From NCBI RefSeq assembly GCF_020991475.1, contig NZ_JAJMPA010000004.1, positions 62,001 through 126,000 of the forward strand: 64,000 nt of DNA, in the 5' to 3' direction. The notes beneath the pieces were generated by a model. It did no database searches and was not told where the DNA came from. It saw only the letters and a program-made list of their open reading frames with translations. A program made the position numbers and the translations under genes. Source of the stretch: Pedobacter sp. MC2016-14. GTDB lineage: Bacteria > Bacteroidota > Bacteroidia > Sphingobacteriales > Sphingobacteriaceae. Shown piece after piece: positions 25,575 through 34,728 of the stretch. Within the stretch, counting starts at the first letter, position 1, and each line of letters opens with the position of its first letter.

Positions 25575-26558
25575 TTATGCTTTTATTCCTGATGCTGTTT
25601 TTAAGGCCTGAAGAATTGAATTTGGGGCAAGTTTAAGTTTAAAAGCATTGTGTTGATACGCTTTTGCTCCCTCCATAGCTATTGCTGCGGCCATTTTAAA
25701 ATTGGCAACTGAGGCTATTTTGCCTTTTAGTAACTGTTCTGCAGAAAGCAGACGCCATGGCTTGTGGGCCACCCCTCCCATCGCCAACCTTATATCTTTG
25801 ATCACAGCGCCTTCCATTTCTAAAGCTACCGCTACTGAAACTAGTGCAAAAGCATAAGAAGTACGGTCGCGCACTTTCAGATAAGTAGTCTTACTAAGTT
25901 TATGATCTGGAATGCTGATTACAGTAATGATTTCTCTTTTGTCAAGCGTACTGTCAAGCTCGGGATTATTGCCTGGCAAGCGGTGAAAGTCTGCCATGTT
26001 AATTTTACGTTCTCCTTTTGGTCCGGTAACTACAATAATCGCATCAAGTGCTACTAAGGCCACGTTCATATCACTCGGATTAACCGCAATACAAGAATCG
26101 CTTGCACCAAAAATAGCATGCATCCTATTGTATCCTGCTAATGCACTGCAACCAGTACCTGGTGTTCTTTTATTACATGGGGCACTAGTATCGTAAAAAT
26201 ATGGACACCTTGTTCGCTGCAATAAGTTACCTCCCATGGTTGCTTTATTCCGCAATTGAGCGGAAGCCCCTGACAACATAGCCTGCGAAAGCAATGGCTG
26301 GTGCTGTAGTACAAGTGGATTCGCTGAAGCTATGCTGTTTCGCACTGTGCTACCAATGTGCAACATACCGTTACTTTTTACCACTTCATTATAAGGCAGC
26401 TGGTTGATGTCAATTAATCTGTCTGGTGCCATAACACCATATTTCATCAGGTCTATCAGGTTAGTACCACCTGCAAGAAGTTTGGCATTTGGCTTTTTAG
26501 CCAACTCCGCTAAAGCTGATGATGGATTATTAACCCTGCTGTATTGAAAATTGTTCAT
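25575..26558 (-). CDS. paoB: Aldehyde oxidoreductase, FAD-binding subunit (PaoB type)
   Basis: FAD subunit that passes electrons from the Fe-S clusters onward. The true start is the ATG at 26558 (327 residues, MNNFQYSRVNN), which overlaps the paoA stop by four bases; a reading 56 residues longer lies inside paoA and has no family similarity. The FAD loop LLAGGTNLIDLM is at residues 27-38. The segment around Cys118, Cys128 and Cys137 (RCPYFYDTSAPCNKR, GTGCSAL) matches the extra [4Fe-4S] insertion that distinguishes PaoB-type proteins from ordinary xanthine dehydrogenase FAD subunits. Confidence 0.88.
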   Translation of the reverse strand: MNNFQYSRVNNPSSALAELAKKPNAKLLAGGTNLIDLMKYGVMAPDRLIDINQLPYNEVVKSNGMLHIGSTVRNSIASANPLVLQHQPLLSQAMLSGASAQLRNKATMGGNLLQRTRCPYFYDTSAPCNKRTPGTGCSALAGYNRMHAIFGASDSCIAVNPSDMNVALVALDAIIVVTGPKGERKINMADFHRLPGNNPELDSTLDKREIITVISIPDHKLSKTTYLKVRDRTSYAFALVSVAVALEMEGAVIKDIRLAMGGVAHKPWRLLSAEQLLKGKIASVANFKMAAAIAMEGAKAYQHNAFKLKLAPNSILQALKTASGIKA

Positions 26559-27181
26559 GACCTGCCCCCCTTTACTTCCTGTATAGCGTTCACTATATTC
26601 GCATAGGCACCACAACGGCAAATATTGCCGCTCATAAATTCTCTGATCTCCATTTCCGAATTGGCATGCCCTTCCTGTATACAGGCCACTGCAGACATGA
26701 TTTGTCCCGGCGTGCAGTATCCGCATTGTAAGGCATCATGTTTAATAAATGCCTCTTGCATGGGATGCAATTTCCGGCCATCTGCAAGTCCTTCTATAGT
26801 CGTAATTTTGGCGCCTTCATGCATAACTGCTAAAGTAAGGCAGGAGTTTGTTCTTACGCCATCAATGTGCACTGTGCATGCACCACATTGTCCCTGATCG
26901 CAACCTTTTTTAGTACCCGTAAGTTTAAGTTTCTCCCTTAAAAGATCCAGTAAAGTGGTACATGGCTCTACCTTAAGCTGATAAGGCTGGCCATTAATTT
27001 GAAGGCTCAAAGGCATTTGTTCTATTGCATCCGAAAATTTTTCGTCAAGCCTTAGATCTGAGGCTTTCACTGCAGCAGCTGGCGTGAGTGCAATAGCAGT
27101 AATAACTGAGGACTTTTTAAGGAAATCACGCCGTGAACTGCCCTTCTTTGGATCTTCTACCAGGGATTTATTTTCTAACAT
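26555..27181 (-). CDS. paoA: Aldehyde oxidoreductase, [2Fe-2S] subunit with Tat signal (PaoA type)
   Basis: Iron-sulfur subunit of the molybdenum aldehyde oxidoreductase, 208 residues. A twin-arginine signal (SRRDFLKKSS, Arg17-Arg18, then a hydrophobic stretch) predicts export of the folded complex to the periplasm. The plant-type [2Fe-2S] site uses Cys94, Cys99, Cys102 and Cys114; the second cluster uses Cys153, Cys156, Cys188 and Cys190. It is the first gene of a tight paoABC unit. A paoD-type cofactor chaperone is not in the window. A conspicuous palindrome lies about 16-40 bases before its start. Confidence 0.9.
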   Translation of the reverse strand: MLENKSLVEDPKKGSSRRDFLKKSSVITAIALTPAAAVKASDLRLDEKFSDAIEQMPLSLQINGQPYQLKVEPCTTLLDLLREKLKLTGTKKGCDQGQCGACTVHIDGVRTNSCLTLAVMHEGAKITTIEGLADGRKLHPMQEAFIKHDALQCGYCTPGQIMSAVACIQEGHANSEMEIREFMSGNICRCGAYANIVNAIQEVKGGRS

Positions 27182-27196
27182 AACGGAATAATTATA

Positions 27197-27220
27197 GAGG
27201 TTATAACCTCAAAATTGAGG
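27197..27220. promoter_or_regulatory. Overlapping palindromes upstream of paoA
   Basis: GAGGTTATAACCTC (27197-27210) is a perfect 14-base palindrome. Its right half also pairs with the next bases, CCTCAA (27207-27212) with TTGAGG (27215-27220). Three alternating GAGG/CCTC blocks end up side by side, 16 bases upstream of the paoA start and 55 bases past the stop of the MFS gene. No T run follows, so an operator is more likely than a terminator. Confidence 0.5.
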
Positions 27221-27274
27221 CTTTTGTTTAACTAAGCCCCAATCGTCACATAGAAAATACTGCGTAGAATCAAT

Positions 27275-28528
27275 CTATTGTTTCGCAGAAACAGTCTCAA
27301 CCATCAACTTACCCTGACGGATAATCCCCTTAGCAATCCAGTAAGAGCCTAGTTGCAGCACAGCCACAATAATGATGGCATAACGCAATGCAATTTCATT
27401 GGAAAAGGCATAAGCCATCAGCAAAAATGTTCCGGCACCAGCTAATCTTCCTACATACAATCCTGCTTCATGATTTAGAAAATAAGCAAACTCATTGCGG
27501 TTTTCCTTTTTGCTCAGGATATCAATTACACTAAACTGTATAGGAAAATAAGCCAGATCCAACAGCGGTTTAGCCAGCAAAAGAAATAACATAAACAGCA
27601 TTACGCCCAGAGTACTAAACAAAACCCCATTAATTAACGCCGCTACGGTAAACAAAACCAAACCTGTTCCAAAAACATATAACCTATGTGAGGGTTGCGT
27701 ATTGCGTCCAATGATATACATGAGTACAGCAGCAAAAATAGCCCCTATTGACTGTATAGTGCCTAAAGTACCCTCATTTCCTACAAGTAACATAATGAGC
27801 ATTGCAGGAGCCGTAACCAAAAATCCTTGCACCAATCCTTTTAACACGGCCAAAAACATTAACTTATACCAGTATGGATCAAACTTTAGGTATAAAAACT
27901 TTTTCTGCACCGGATTTTTAAATTCTCCCTTAAAGCACATTATAGAAGCACCCAATGTAACTATTAGCACTACGCCAGTGATCACTTTATAGGCAAACTT
28001 AGAATCGCCAACATTGGCATATACGGCGATGTACCATCCTATTAAAAAAGGGATCACTACCGCAATAATGGTATAAAAAAAGGTCTCCAAACCATAATAG
28101 TAATTCCTGTTTTTATCGTCTGTAGTAGCCAGGGCAAGAAAATCCCTATTGGCCCAATAAAATCCAAATGACATGCCCATCACAATACCCGCAATACCAA
28201 TGCCTGTAATGTCCAGCGTTTTTAAAGACATCATGATCATCATAGATACCCCGCTAAGCACCATGCCCAAAGAGTATAATATCTTGATAGGGAATTTGTT
28301 CAATAGCCAACCATTTATTAAAAAAGTGATCGGTATACCTGTATAAATTGTCAGTTGATACACCACCACTTTAGAAGGGTCATTAGAATTTCGCATTACA
28401 TACGCTGCCACAAAAATATCAATAACAGGGAGTACTATCCCATACACAAGATTGGTAAGGGTAAGTATTTTAAAATTATGCGATTGATCTTTAAAATGCT
28501 GAATTTCAGCTTTAAGTTTGTTTAGCAT
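27275..28528 (-). CDS. MFS sugar transporter
   Basis: A 12-helix major facilitator of about 417 residues; the start region has three ATGs at 28534, 28531 and 28528, so the exact start is open. Clear membrane segments include YGIVLPVIDIFVAAYV and LMFLAVLKGLVQGFLV. The cytoplasmic DDKNRNYYYGLE loop and the large central KNPVQKK loop are visible. It overlaps the GH130 gene end by about 17-23 bases, so it is translationally coupled to it. The likely job is importing the disaccharide that GH130 splits; the family placement is firm, the substrate inferred. Confidence 0.82.
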   Translation of the reverse strand: MLNKLKAEIQHFKDQSHNFKILTLTNLVYGIVLPVIDIFVAAYVMRNSNDPSKVVVYQLTIYTGIPITFLINGWLLNKFPIKILYSLGMVLSGVSMMIMMSLKTLDITGIGIAGIVMGMSFGFYWANRDFLALATTDDKNRNYYYGLETFFYTIIAVVIPFLIGWYIAVYANVGDSKFAYKVITGVVLIVTLGASIMCFKGEFKNPVQKKFLYLKFDPYWYKLMFLAVLKGLVQGFLVTAPAMLIMLLVGNEGTLGTIQSIGAIFAAVLMYIIGRNTQPSHRLYVFGTGLVLFTVAALINGVLFSTLGVMLFMLFLLLAKPLLDLAYFPIQFSVIDILSKKENRNEFAYFLNHEAGLYVGRLAGAGTFLLMAYAFSNEIALRYAIIIVAVLQLGSYWIAKGIIRQGKLMVETVSAKQ

Positions 28529-29576
28529 CATCATAGATTAACGCGGATAAAACCTCCGCAATTGAAAATTTTGCGCCGCAGACATACTCATCAGCAGCTC
28601 CATAATAAATCGTAATTTCATCCCCATCCACCACATGTCCATTCGTAAAAACTACATGTCCGAAAAAGCCACTCGTTTCGTAATTTTCAATTGGTACCAT
28701 GATGGGATCGTCTGTTCTCGCCAGTAAAATAGAAGGGTCATTAAGGTCTAACAAAAAAGCACCCAGACAATACCTATGCTCTGCGTTTGCCCCGTGGTAA
28801 ATTTCCAGCCAGCCTTGAGCTGTTTTAATCGGTGCGGCACCAGCACCAACTCTCTTGCTGTCCCACTGTCCAGCCCTTGTTTTTGCAATACATTTATGTC
28901 TACCCCAGTGTATTCCATCCGGAGATTCTGCCAGCCAAATATAATTACCTCCAAGATCTACACTGCTTGGCCGGTGCAGTGCATAGAACTTGCCATTAAT
29001 TTTCTCTTCAAAAATAGCACAGTCCTTATTATGAGGAGGAATAATCATTCCTTCTGAATGAAAGGTTTTCCAGTCTTTTGTAGTTTTTAAACCTACACCT
29101 ACACCGTCTTCAGAAACTGAGGTAAAGGTGAGGTAATACGTATCTTCTAACTTTGTTACCCTACAGTCTTCTATACCAAAAGTTTCCTGCTTGCCTATAC
29201 CCTGCAACAATGGATAACCTAGCGGTTCGGTAAAGTGCAGGCCATCCTCACTGCTCAATAACCTCAAATGAGATAGCGTAGTTAGAAAGTCAGCATTTCT
29301 ATAGCGGATCACCCTTGGATCATCAGTATTCAAATCCGGGTCGTCAAGTGACAGTTCAATGATGTCTGTTCCATTTTCTGTTAATACTGGAAACGAAATG
29401 AAACCATCCTTTTGTGCAGGACGTTCTGCAACACGTACAAGCATCCAGGTTTTACCCTGAAAGGTAAAAACACCGGGGTTTAGCAGACAAGTAATTTGCA
29501 GTCCCGGGCGACTAGGCTTTAAGTCTAAAGGGCTCAATAATGGATTTTGCGGAAAACGTTTTGCTAGGTCTTTCAT
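28512..29576 (-). CDS. Glycoside hydrolase family 130 phosphorylase (beta-mannoside phosphorylase-like)
   Basis: A five-bladed propeller enzyme of family GH130, 354 residues. The catalytic block FGIEDCRVTK places the Asp proton donor at residue 137. GKTWMLVRVAER and YHGANAEHRYCLGAFLLD are also family features. Characterised GH130 enzymes mostly phosphorolyse beta-mannosides (such as mannosyl-glucose or manno-oligosaccharides) to mannose-1-phosphate; a few are hydrolases. No signal peptide is present, so it acts in the cytoplasm. It overlaps GH31 (four bases) upstream and the MFS gene downstream, which suggests an import-and-phosphorolysis module. Confidence 0.88.
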   Translation of the reverse strand: MKDLAKRFPQNPLLSPLDLKPSRPGLQITCLLNPGVFTFQGKTWMLVRVAERPAQKDGFISFPVLTENGTDIIELSLDDPDLNTDDPRVIRYRNADFLTTLSHLRLLSSEDGLHFTEPLGYPLLQGIGKQETFGIEDCRVTKLEDTYYLTFTSVSEDGVGVGLKTTKDWKTFHSEGMIIPPHNKDCAIFEEKINGKFYALHRPSSVDLGGNYIWLAESPDGIHWGRHKCIAKTRAGQWDSKRVGAGAAPIKTAQGWLEIYHGANAEHRYCLGAFLLDLNDPSILLARTDDPIMVPIENYETSGFFGHVVFTNGHVVDGDEITIYYGAADEYVCGAKFSIAEVLSALIYDDAKQT

Positions 29577-31981
29577 TTTAAAGGAATTATCAGGTCTTTA
29601 TGTATGGTATGCTTAATGGTATTTATTACCGTGATACCGTTTATACCATGTAACATTAGCTGATAAGTTCTGTTTTCAGGCGCTTTAGAATAAAAGCCTT
29701 TTGCAGCTTTCACTATAACCTGACTACCCTTATCATTGTACAAAATTTCAGTAAACCTTCTTTCGTTTTTAGTTTTATAACGCTCGGTTAGTCCATCATC
29801 CTCATATAGCGTATATGCACCATTTTTGCCTGGATAAATATCTAGTATTAATGTACCTGGTTTAATCCAAAAAGTACTTTTGGCAAATGCATGTTTAGGA
29901 ATAATTGCGCCTTCTTTTACAAATACGGGCAACTCTCCAAACTTTGCGGGAAACTGAATCACCTGCCCGCCATTGAATTTTTTGTCGTTCCAAAAGCTAT
30001 ACCAGTTTTGCCCAGCAGGTAACCACACAGACACTATAGAATCTCTGGAAGAGGTATTTGGTGCTACCAGCAGTGCATCTCCCCACATGTACTGCTGATC
30101 ATGCGCCCAGGCATCTTGTTGATTTTGGTAATCTACTACCATTGCGCGGGCCATAGGGGTACCTTTTGCATATGCCTGATAGGCCATGCTATAAATGTAA
30201 GGCATCATCTGGTAGCGTAGCGTGGCATATTTTGTAGCCGCATCCTGACATACTTTAGATCGGTCTAAAGGCCAGCGCCTGTTTTCTCCCATACCATGAG
30301 GGCGCCATATTGGAGAAAAACTTCCCATCGCCAGTGCCCATTGAATATACATTCCATCATCCGGCCCAGGCGCTCTAAAGCCTCCCGCATCATGGTTAAA
30401 ATAAGGAAAACCAGATAAGCCCGATGTCTGCATCCCACGGATAGTCTGCTGCATCCAGCTATAACTGCACTTTAAATCACCAGACCAATGGGTAGCATAG
30501 CGCTGTCCACCAGCCAGCATTCCCCTGCACCATGCAAAAGGCCTTTCGGCTTCACCTATACCTGCAGGGATGTTTTTATTTTCATTGTCCCAACCTTCCT
30601 GCACCACCGCTTTTGCAACCAGAAATGGGTAATAGTTTCTATTTTCCGCCCAACTTCTTCCATCCGCACAAATGCTGGTATCCGGAATATTTGTCATTTC
30701 ATCTATCTCGTCCATCCATATGGCATCACCAGGATATTGCAATGCCGGGTTTAAGGATTTTTTCCAGAAGAGTGACCAAAGCCAGTTACGTACTTCTTTA
30801 CTTGAGTAATCGGGAACAGAAAATGGTTCCCTTACTTTTTCTGCATTTCGCAAATTATAGGAAGGCTTATATCCTTCACTAGCAGAAGTGATATTTCTGT
30901 TCAAATCCAGGGTTACAGTAAGGCCGTTTTTTTTGCACCACGCTGCATATTCCTTTGGGTTTTTATACCTGGTTTTATCCCATTCAAACCAGGATCCCGA
31001 CCATCCACCGGTTCCTGCCCTCCAGCGGTTATCATTTACTACGTGATCCAGAGGGTATCCCGCATCACGATGCTCCTTAACCTTTTTCTTCCACCAGTCT
31101 GCACCTTCATTATCAGATGCACCCTTATCTGACAACTGTAGGCCAAACATTGATTTTTGTGGCATTCGTGGCTTCCCTGTAAGGTTGGTATATCTTTCTA
31201 AGATTGTTTTAAATTGAGGCCCCTGAATGAAAAAATAATCCATCTGACCTTTAAAACCACGAGTATCAATTTTAAAACCATAGTTATTAGCCTTCCCAAA
31301 ATTAAATTGATGTGGAAAAGTGCTGTTTACAAAGATGCCGTAACCTTTACTGGACATAAAAAATGGAACTGTCAAAAATGCTTGCCCTGCCCATCCATCT
31401 TTTGAATTTTTGTCCTCATTAAAATCAAAATCACCATAGTTGCACCTCGCCGTTTGTCCCTTTAAATCTAAAGAAGGTACTAACCCGAAGGACTGGTGTC
31501 CCATTCCGCAAAAATGTTCATTCTTGTCGGCCGCAAATGCTGCAGATATTTCCGTTCCCGTCCAGTTAATACCTTCACTATCTTTTAAGTAGGAGGTATT
31601 GTTGGCCAGATTATAAAATTCAATTTTAAAAGGAGCTTTGTAAACCCTGATCCCAGTTCCGGTAGCAACAGGTAACGTTGCAATCTCAAAAACGCCAGGT
31701 TTTTCAGTAAATTTGAGCTGACCTGTCATTTTATGGGAAGCCACCATTTCATAATGGTTATCTTTTAAAAACTCCTCCCCATTTTTTGCCACCTGAACTC
31801 TAATTACCTGATCAGTATAGGCTTTAATACTAATCCTGTTACCTGTACTTGTTGTAAATACTATTTGCTGCGGTATTACCTGTATAGTTTTATAATTGCC
31901 TAAGCTCTGGGCCAAGCCCGAAAAAGCACTTAGCCCGCAAAGTAATGCAGTATAAATTATCTTGCTGATCCAATTGTCCAT
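29573..31981 (-). CDS. Glycoside hydrolase family 31 (alpha-glucosidase/alpha-xylosidase-like)
   Basis: Secreted 802-residue GH31 enzyme with an N-terminal signal peptide (cleavage near AQS at 25-26). An N-terminal beta-sandwich (about 30-260) is followed by the (beta/alpha)8 barrel: nucleophile Asp424 in WMDEIDE and acid/base Asp502 in HWSGD. C-terminal beta domains follow (FPAKFGELPVFVKEGAIIP, then YPGKNGAYTLYEDDG). Family members cleave terminal alpha-glucosyl or alpha-xylosyl units; the substrate here is not fixed by sequence. It lies between GH3 and GH130 with three bases after GH3 and a four-base overlap with GH130. Confidence 0.88.
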   Translation of the reverse strand: MDNWISKIIYTALLCGLSAFSGLAQSLGNYKTIQVIPQQIVFTTSTGNRISIKAYTDQVIRVQVAKNGEEFLKDNHYEMVASHKMTGQLKFTEKPGVFEIATLPVATGTGIRVYKAPFKIEFYNLANNTSYLKDSEGINWTGTEISAAFAADKNEHFCGMGHQSFGLVPSLDLKGQTARCNYGDFDFNEDKNSKDGWAGQAFLTVPFFMSSKGYGIFVNSTFPHQFNFGKANNYGFKIDTRGFKGQMDYFFIQGPQFKTILERYTNLTGKPRMPQKSMFGLQLSDKGASDNEGADWWKKKVKEHRDAGYPLDHVVNDNRWRAGTGGWSGSWFEWDKTRYKNPKEYAAWCKKNGLTVTLDLNRNITSASEGYKPSYNLRNAEKVREPFSVPDYSSKEVRNWLWSLFWKKSLNPALQYPGDAIWMDEIDEMTNIPDTSICADGRSWAENRNYYPFLVAKAVVQEGWDNENKNIPAGIGEAERPFAWCRGMLAGGQRYATHWSGDLKCSYSWMQQTIRGMQTSGLSGFPYFNHDAGGFRAPGPDDGMYIQWALAMGSFSPIWRPHGMGENRRWPLDRSKVCQDAATKYATLRYQMMPYIYSMAYQAYAKGTPMARAMVVDYQNQQDAWAHDQQYMWGDALLVAPNTSSRDSIVSVWLPAGQNWYSFWNDKKFNGGQVIQFPAKFGELPVFVKEGAIIPKHAFAKSTFWIKPGTLILDIYPGKNGAYTLYEDDGLTERYKTKNERRFTEILYNDKGSQVIVKAAKGFYSKAPENRTYQLMLHGINGITVINTIKHTIHKDLIIPLK

Positions 31982-31984
31982 AAT

Positions 31985-34648
31985 CTAAAGTTTAAGGTCT
32001 TTTGCTGTTCCTTGCAAAGTGATGGTTGTCCTTAATACGTTTCCTGTATCTTTAGCATCCAGCTCTGGTTGCTTGCCACCTGCATAAATTGTAAATGATC
32101 CGGGCTTAACCGTCCTTTTCCCTTCCTTGGTGATGACAGAAAAGTCTTCAGGTTTTAGCTCAAATGTAACTACTGCGCTTTCCTGGCTTTTTAAAAAAAT
32201 CCTTCTAAAAGCTTTTAAAGCATAACGTTCCTGATGTTTTAAGGGATCTGGATTGTTTACATATAGCTGTACAACTTCTTCACCATCGCGTTTTCCTGAA
32301 TTTTTTACTTGAATGCTAACCGCCATTTTTTGACCAATAGGCTGTTTTGTATTTGCCTTTAGCTGACTGTAGGTAAAATTGGTATAACTTAAACCGTAAC
32401 CAAACTCATATAGTGGTTTAGTTTGCAGGTAACGGTAAGTTCTGCCTCGCATATCGTAGTTTTCAAATGGTGGAAGCTGCTCTTCAGAAGTATAAAAAGT
32501 AACAGGGAGCCTGCCAGATGGATTATAGTTACCAACCAACACGTCCGCAATTGCATTCCCCGCTTCCTGGCCGCCATACCAGGCTTCCACAATGGCAGGA
32601 ATGTTTTCTTTCTCCCAGTTTATGGCCAACGCACTACCATTGACCAGCACTAAAATAACTGGTTTTCCAAGTGCCCGTACTTTTTTGATCAGCTGACTTT
32701 GCACATCAGGAAGTTTCAACTTAGTACGGTCTCCTTTATAAAACCCATCCACTTCAAGGCTCATTTCCTCGCCTTCTAATCTTGGAGAAAGTCCCATAAC
32801 CATCACCACGGCATCTGCTTCTTTACAAATAGCAAGAGCCGGCGCTTCCAGTTCCTCGTCTGGTCTTGACCATTTTAACTGGATCAGCGGTGCTGCTTTA
32901 GTGCTAATGTAATCAATTCTGATTTTATAGGTTTGTCCCGCTTTAAAATCCAGGTTTTTATAATCCTGGTAAGGTTCATGCGGACTATTCACGGTAGCAA
33001 TCAGACTGTCGTTTACATATAACTTACAGTCATTGTACCCATACAAACCCAAACTGTATTTTCCGCTTACCGGGGCTTTCAGGTAGCCATTCCATTTCAC
33101 GCTAAAATTTTCTCTGTCAAAAGTGTTGTCGGGTAAAGAATTGATCCAATAAAAATTTATGTTTTTGTCATTTCTGCTAATTGCAGCACGACCAGTAAAA
33201 TCTATACTTTTAAAATATTCCGCTGTCATTCCGTGTTTGGTAGCCGCAGCGTTTGTATATAGAAAATCTGCCGGAATAACTTCCAGGTTCGGCACTTCTG
33301 CCGCATGGCGACTTCCTTTGGCATATAAGATCTTTGTACTTGGTAACCTGTTTTTCAAGCCTTCAAGTGGTGTAACCACCTGAGAGGGATAGCCATGGTA
33401 ATTTGCAAGCAAGATATCGCCATCATCTGCATTTGGCCCTACCACAGCAAGTGTTTTTATATTTCTTAACAGCGGAAGCAGATTGTTTTGATTTTTTAGC
33501 AATACAATAGATTTCTGCGCAGCTTTTAAAGCGAGTGATTGATGCGCTTTCGATTCTACCACGCTGTAAGGGATGCTGGTATAAGGTGCTGCACCATCCT
33601 TATCAAAAAAACCGAGTTTAAACCTGGCAGTAAATAGACGTTTCAATGCCACATCCAGTTCGGCCTCGGTAATCAGCTTTTTAGCAAGTGCCACATCCAA
33701 AGCCGCAAAAGAATCACCACATTCAAGGTCAACTCCGCTTTTTATGGCCATAGCCGAAGCTTCTTCAGGGCTTGCAGAGACTTCATGTGAACCTTTAGTA
33801 TAAAAATCCGCCATAGCCCAGCAATCGGTTACAATAAAACCTTTAAAGCCCCATTGGTGCCGTAAAAGATCACTTAGCAAAAAGCTGTTACCGCAGCAGG
33901 GCTGGCCTCTAAAACGATTATACGCACACATCACTGAATAAACCTTTGCATCCTGCACACATTGTTTAAAAGCAGGCGTATAGGTTTCAAAAAGATCCCT
34001 GTCGCTCACTTCCGCGTTAATACTATGTCGTGTAGCCTCGGGTCCGCTGTGTACCACAAAATGCTTTACCGTGGCAATGGCTTTAAAATAATTGGGGTTA
34101 TTTCCCTGAATCCCTTTGATAAATGAAGCCGACAGGGTGCCGGTCAAACAAGGATCTTCTCCATAGGTTTCCATTCCCCTGCCCCACCTGGGATCTCTGA
34201 ATATATTGATGTTGGGAGTCCAAAAGTTTAAACCCTGGTAAATTCCCCTTTTTCCATTTCTTGAAAACTGTTCATATTTGGCACGTGCCTCATCAGATAT
34301 TGCAGAGGAAATTTGGTTGATCAGGCTTGTGTCCCAGGAGGCAGCCATCCCAATAGTTTGCGGAAATACGGTTGCCTTTCCAGCCCTTGCAACACCATGA
34401 AGACATTCGTTCCACCAGTTGTATGCGGGGATTTTTAAACCGTTACTATCAATTTCCGTCGAAGTATACCGCAACAACTTAATTTTTTGAGCGGTACTTA
34501 ATCTGGAGACCAGATCAGTTACCCGCAATTCTGTAGCCAATTTTGTATTTAAATATTTTGGTAGTTGTTGCGCGATTGACTCGGTTTTTACTGTTAAAAA
34601 GACCACTAACAGCAAACTGAAAATAACATGTTTATACAGATGGTTCAT
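31985..34648 (-). CDS. Glycoside hydrolase family 3 with PA14 domain (beta-glucosidase/xylosidase-like)
   Basis: Exported 887-residue enzyme from the ATG at 34648 (MNHLYKH then a hydrophobic signal); the 18-residue longer reading is not signal-like. The GH3 barrel carries the nucleophile Asp275 in GFIVTDCWAM, preceded by PNINIFRDPRWGRGMETYGED and KHF/HS substrate loops. A PA14 carbohydrate-binding domain (about 472-597) is inserted in the second GH3 domain, where EGEEMSLEVDGFYKGDR carries the likely acid/base. A fibronectin-like domain ends the protein. This architecture is common in Bacteroidota beta-glucosidases and beta-xylosidases. Confidence 0.9.
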   Translation of the reverse strand: MNHLYKHVIFSLLLVVFLTVKTESIAQQLPKYLNTKLATELRVTDLVSRLSTAQKIKLLRYTSTEIDSNGLKIPAYNWWNECLHGVARAGKATVFPQTIGMAASWDTSLINQISSAISDEARAKYEQFSRNGKRGIYQGLNFWTPNINIFRDPRWGRGMETYGEDPCLTGTLSASFIKGIQGNNPNYFKAIATVKHFVVHSGPEATRHSINAEVSDRDLFETYTPAFKQCVQDAKVYSVMCAYNRFRGQPCCGNSFLLSDLLRHQWGFKGFIVTDCWAMADFYTKGSHEVSASPEEASAMAIKSGVDLECGDSFAALDVALAKKLITEAELDVALKRLFTARFKLGFFDKDGAAPYTSIPYSVVESKAHQSLALKAAQKSIVLLKNQNNLLPLLRNIKTLAVVGPNADDGDILLANYHGYPSQVVTPLEGLKNRLPSTKILYAKGSRHAAEVPNLEVIPADFLYTNAAATKHGMTAEYFKSIDFTGRAAISRNDKNINFYWINSLPDNTFDRENFSVKWNGYLKAPVSGKYSLGLYGYNDCKLYVNDSLIATVNSPHEPYQDYKNLDFKAGQTYKIRIDYISTKAAPLIQLKWSRPDEELEAPALAICKEADAVVMVMGLSPRLEGEEMSLEVDGFYKGDRTKLKLPDVQSQLIKKVRALGKPVILVLVNGSALAINWEKENIPAIVEAWYGGQEAGNAIADVLVGNYNPSGRLPVTFYTSEEQLPPFENYDMRGRTYRYLQTKPLYEFGYGLSYTNFTYSQLKANTKQPIGQKMAVSIQVKNSGKRDGEEVVQLYVNNPDPLKHQERYALKAFRRIFLKSQESAVVTFELKPEDFSVITKEGKRTVKPGSFTIYAGGKQPELDAKDTGNVLRTTITLQGTAKDLKL

Positions 34649-34728
34649 CTTGATATATTTGGATACAATAGTAAAATGCCAGGTGTATAAACAACCCGGC
34701 ATTAAAGAGAGGGGTTTGCGTTAAATTA

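Noticed and set aside
26559..26726. 56-residue N-terminal extension of the FAD subunit
   Set aside because: It lies in another frame of paoA, has no family similarity, and an ATG with a four-base overlap gives the normal start.
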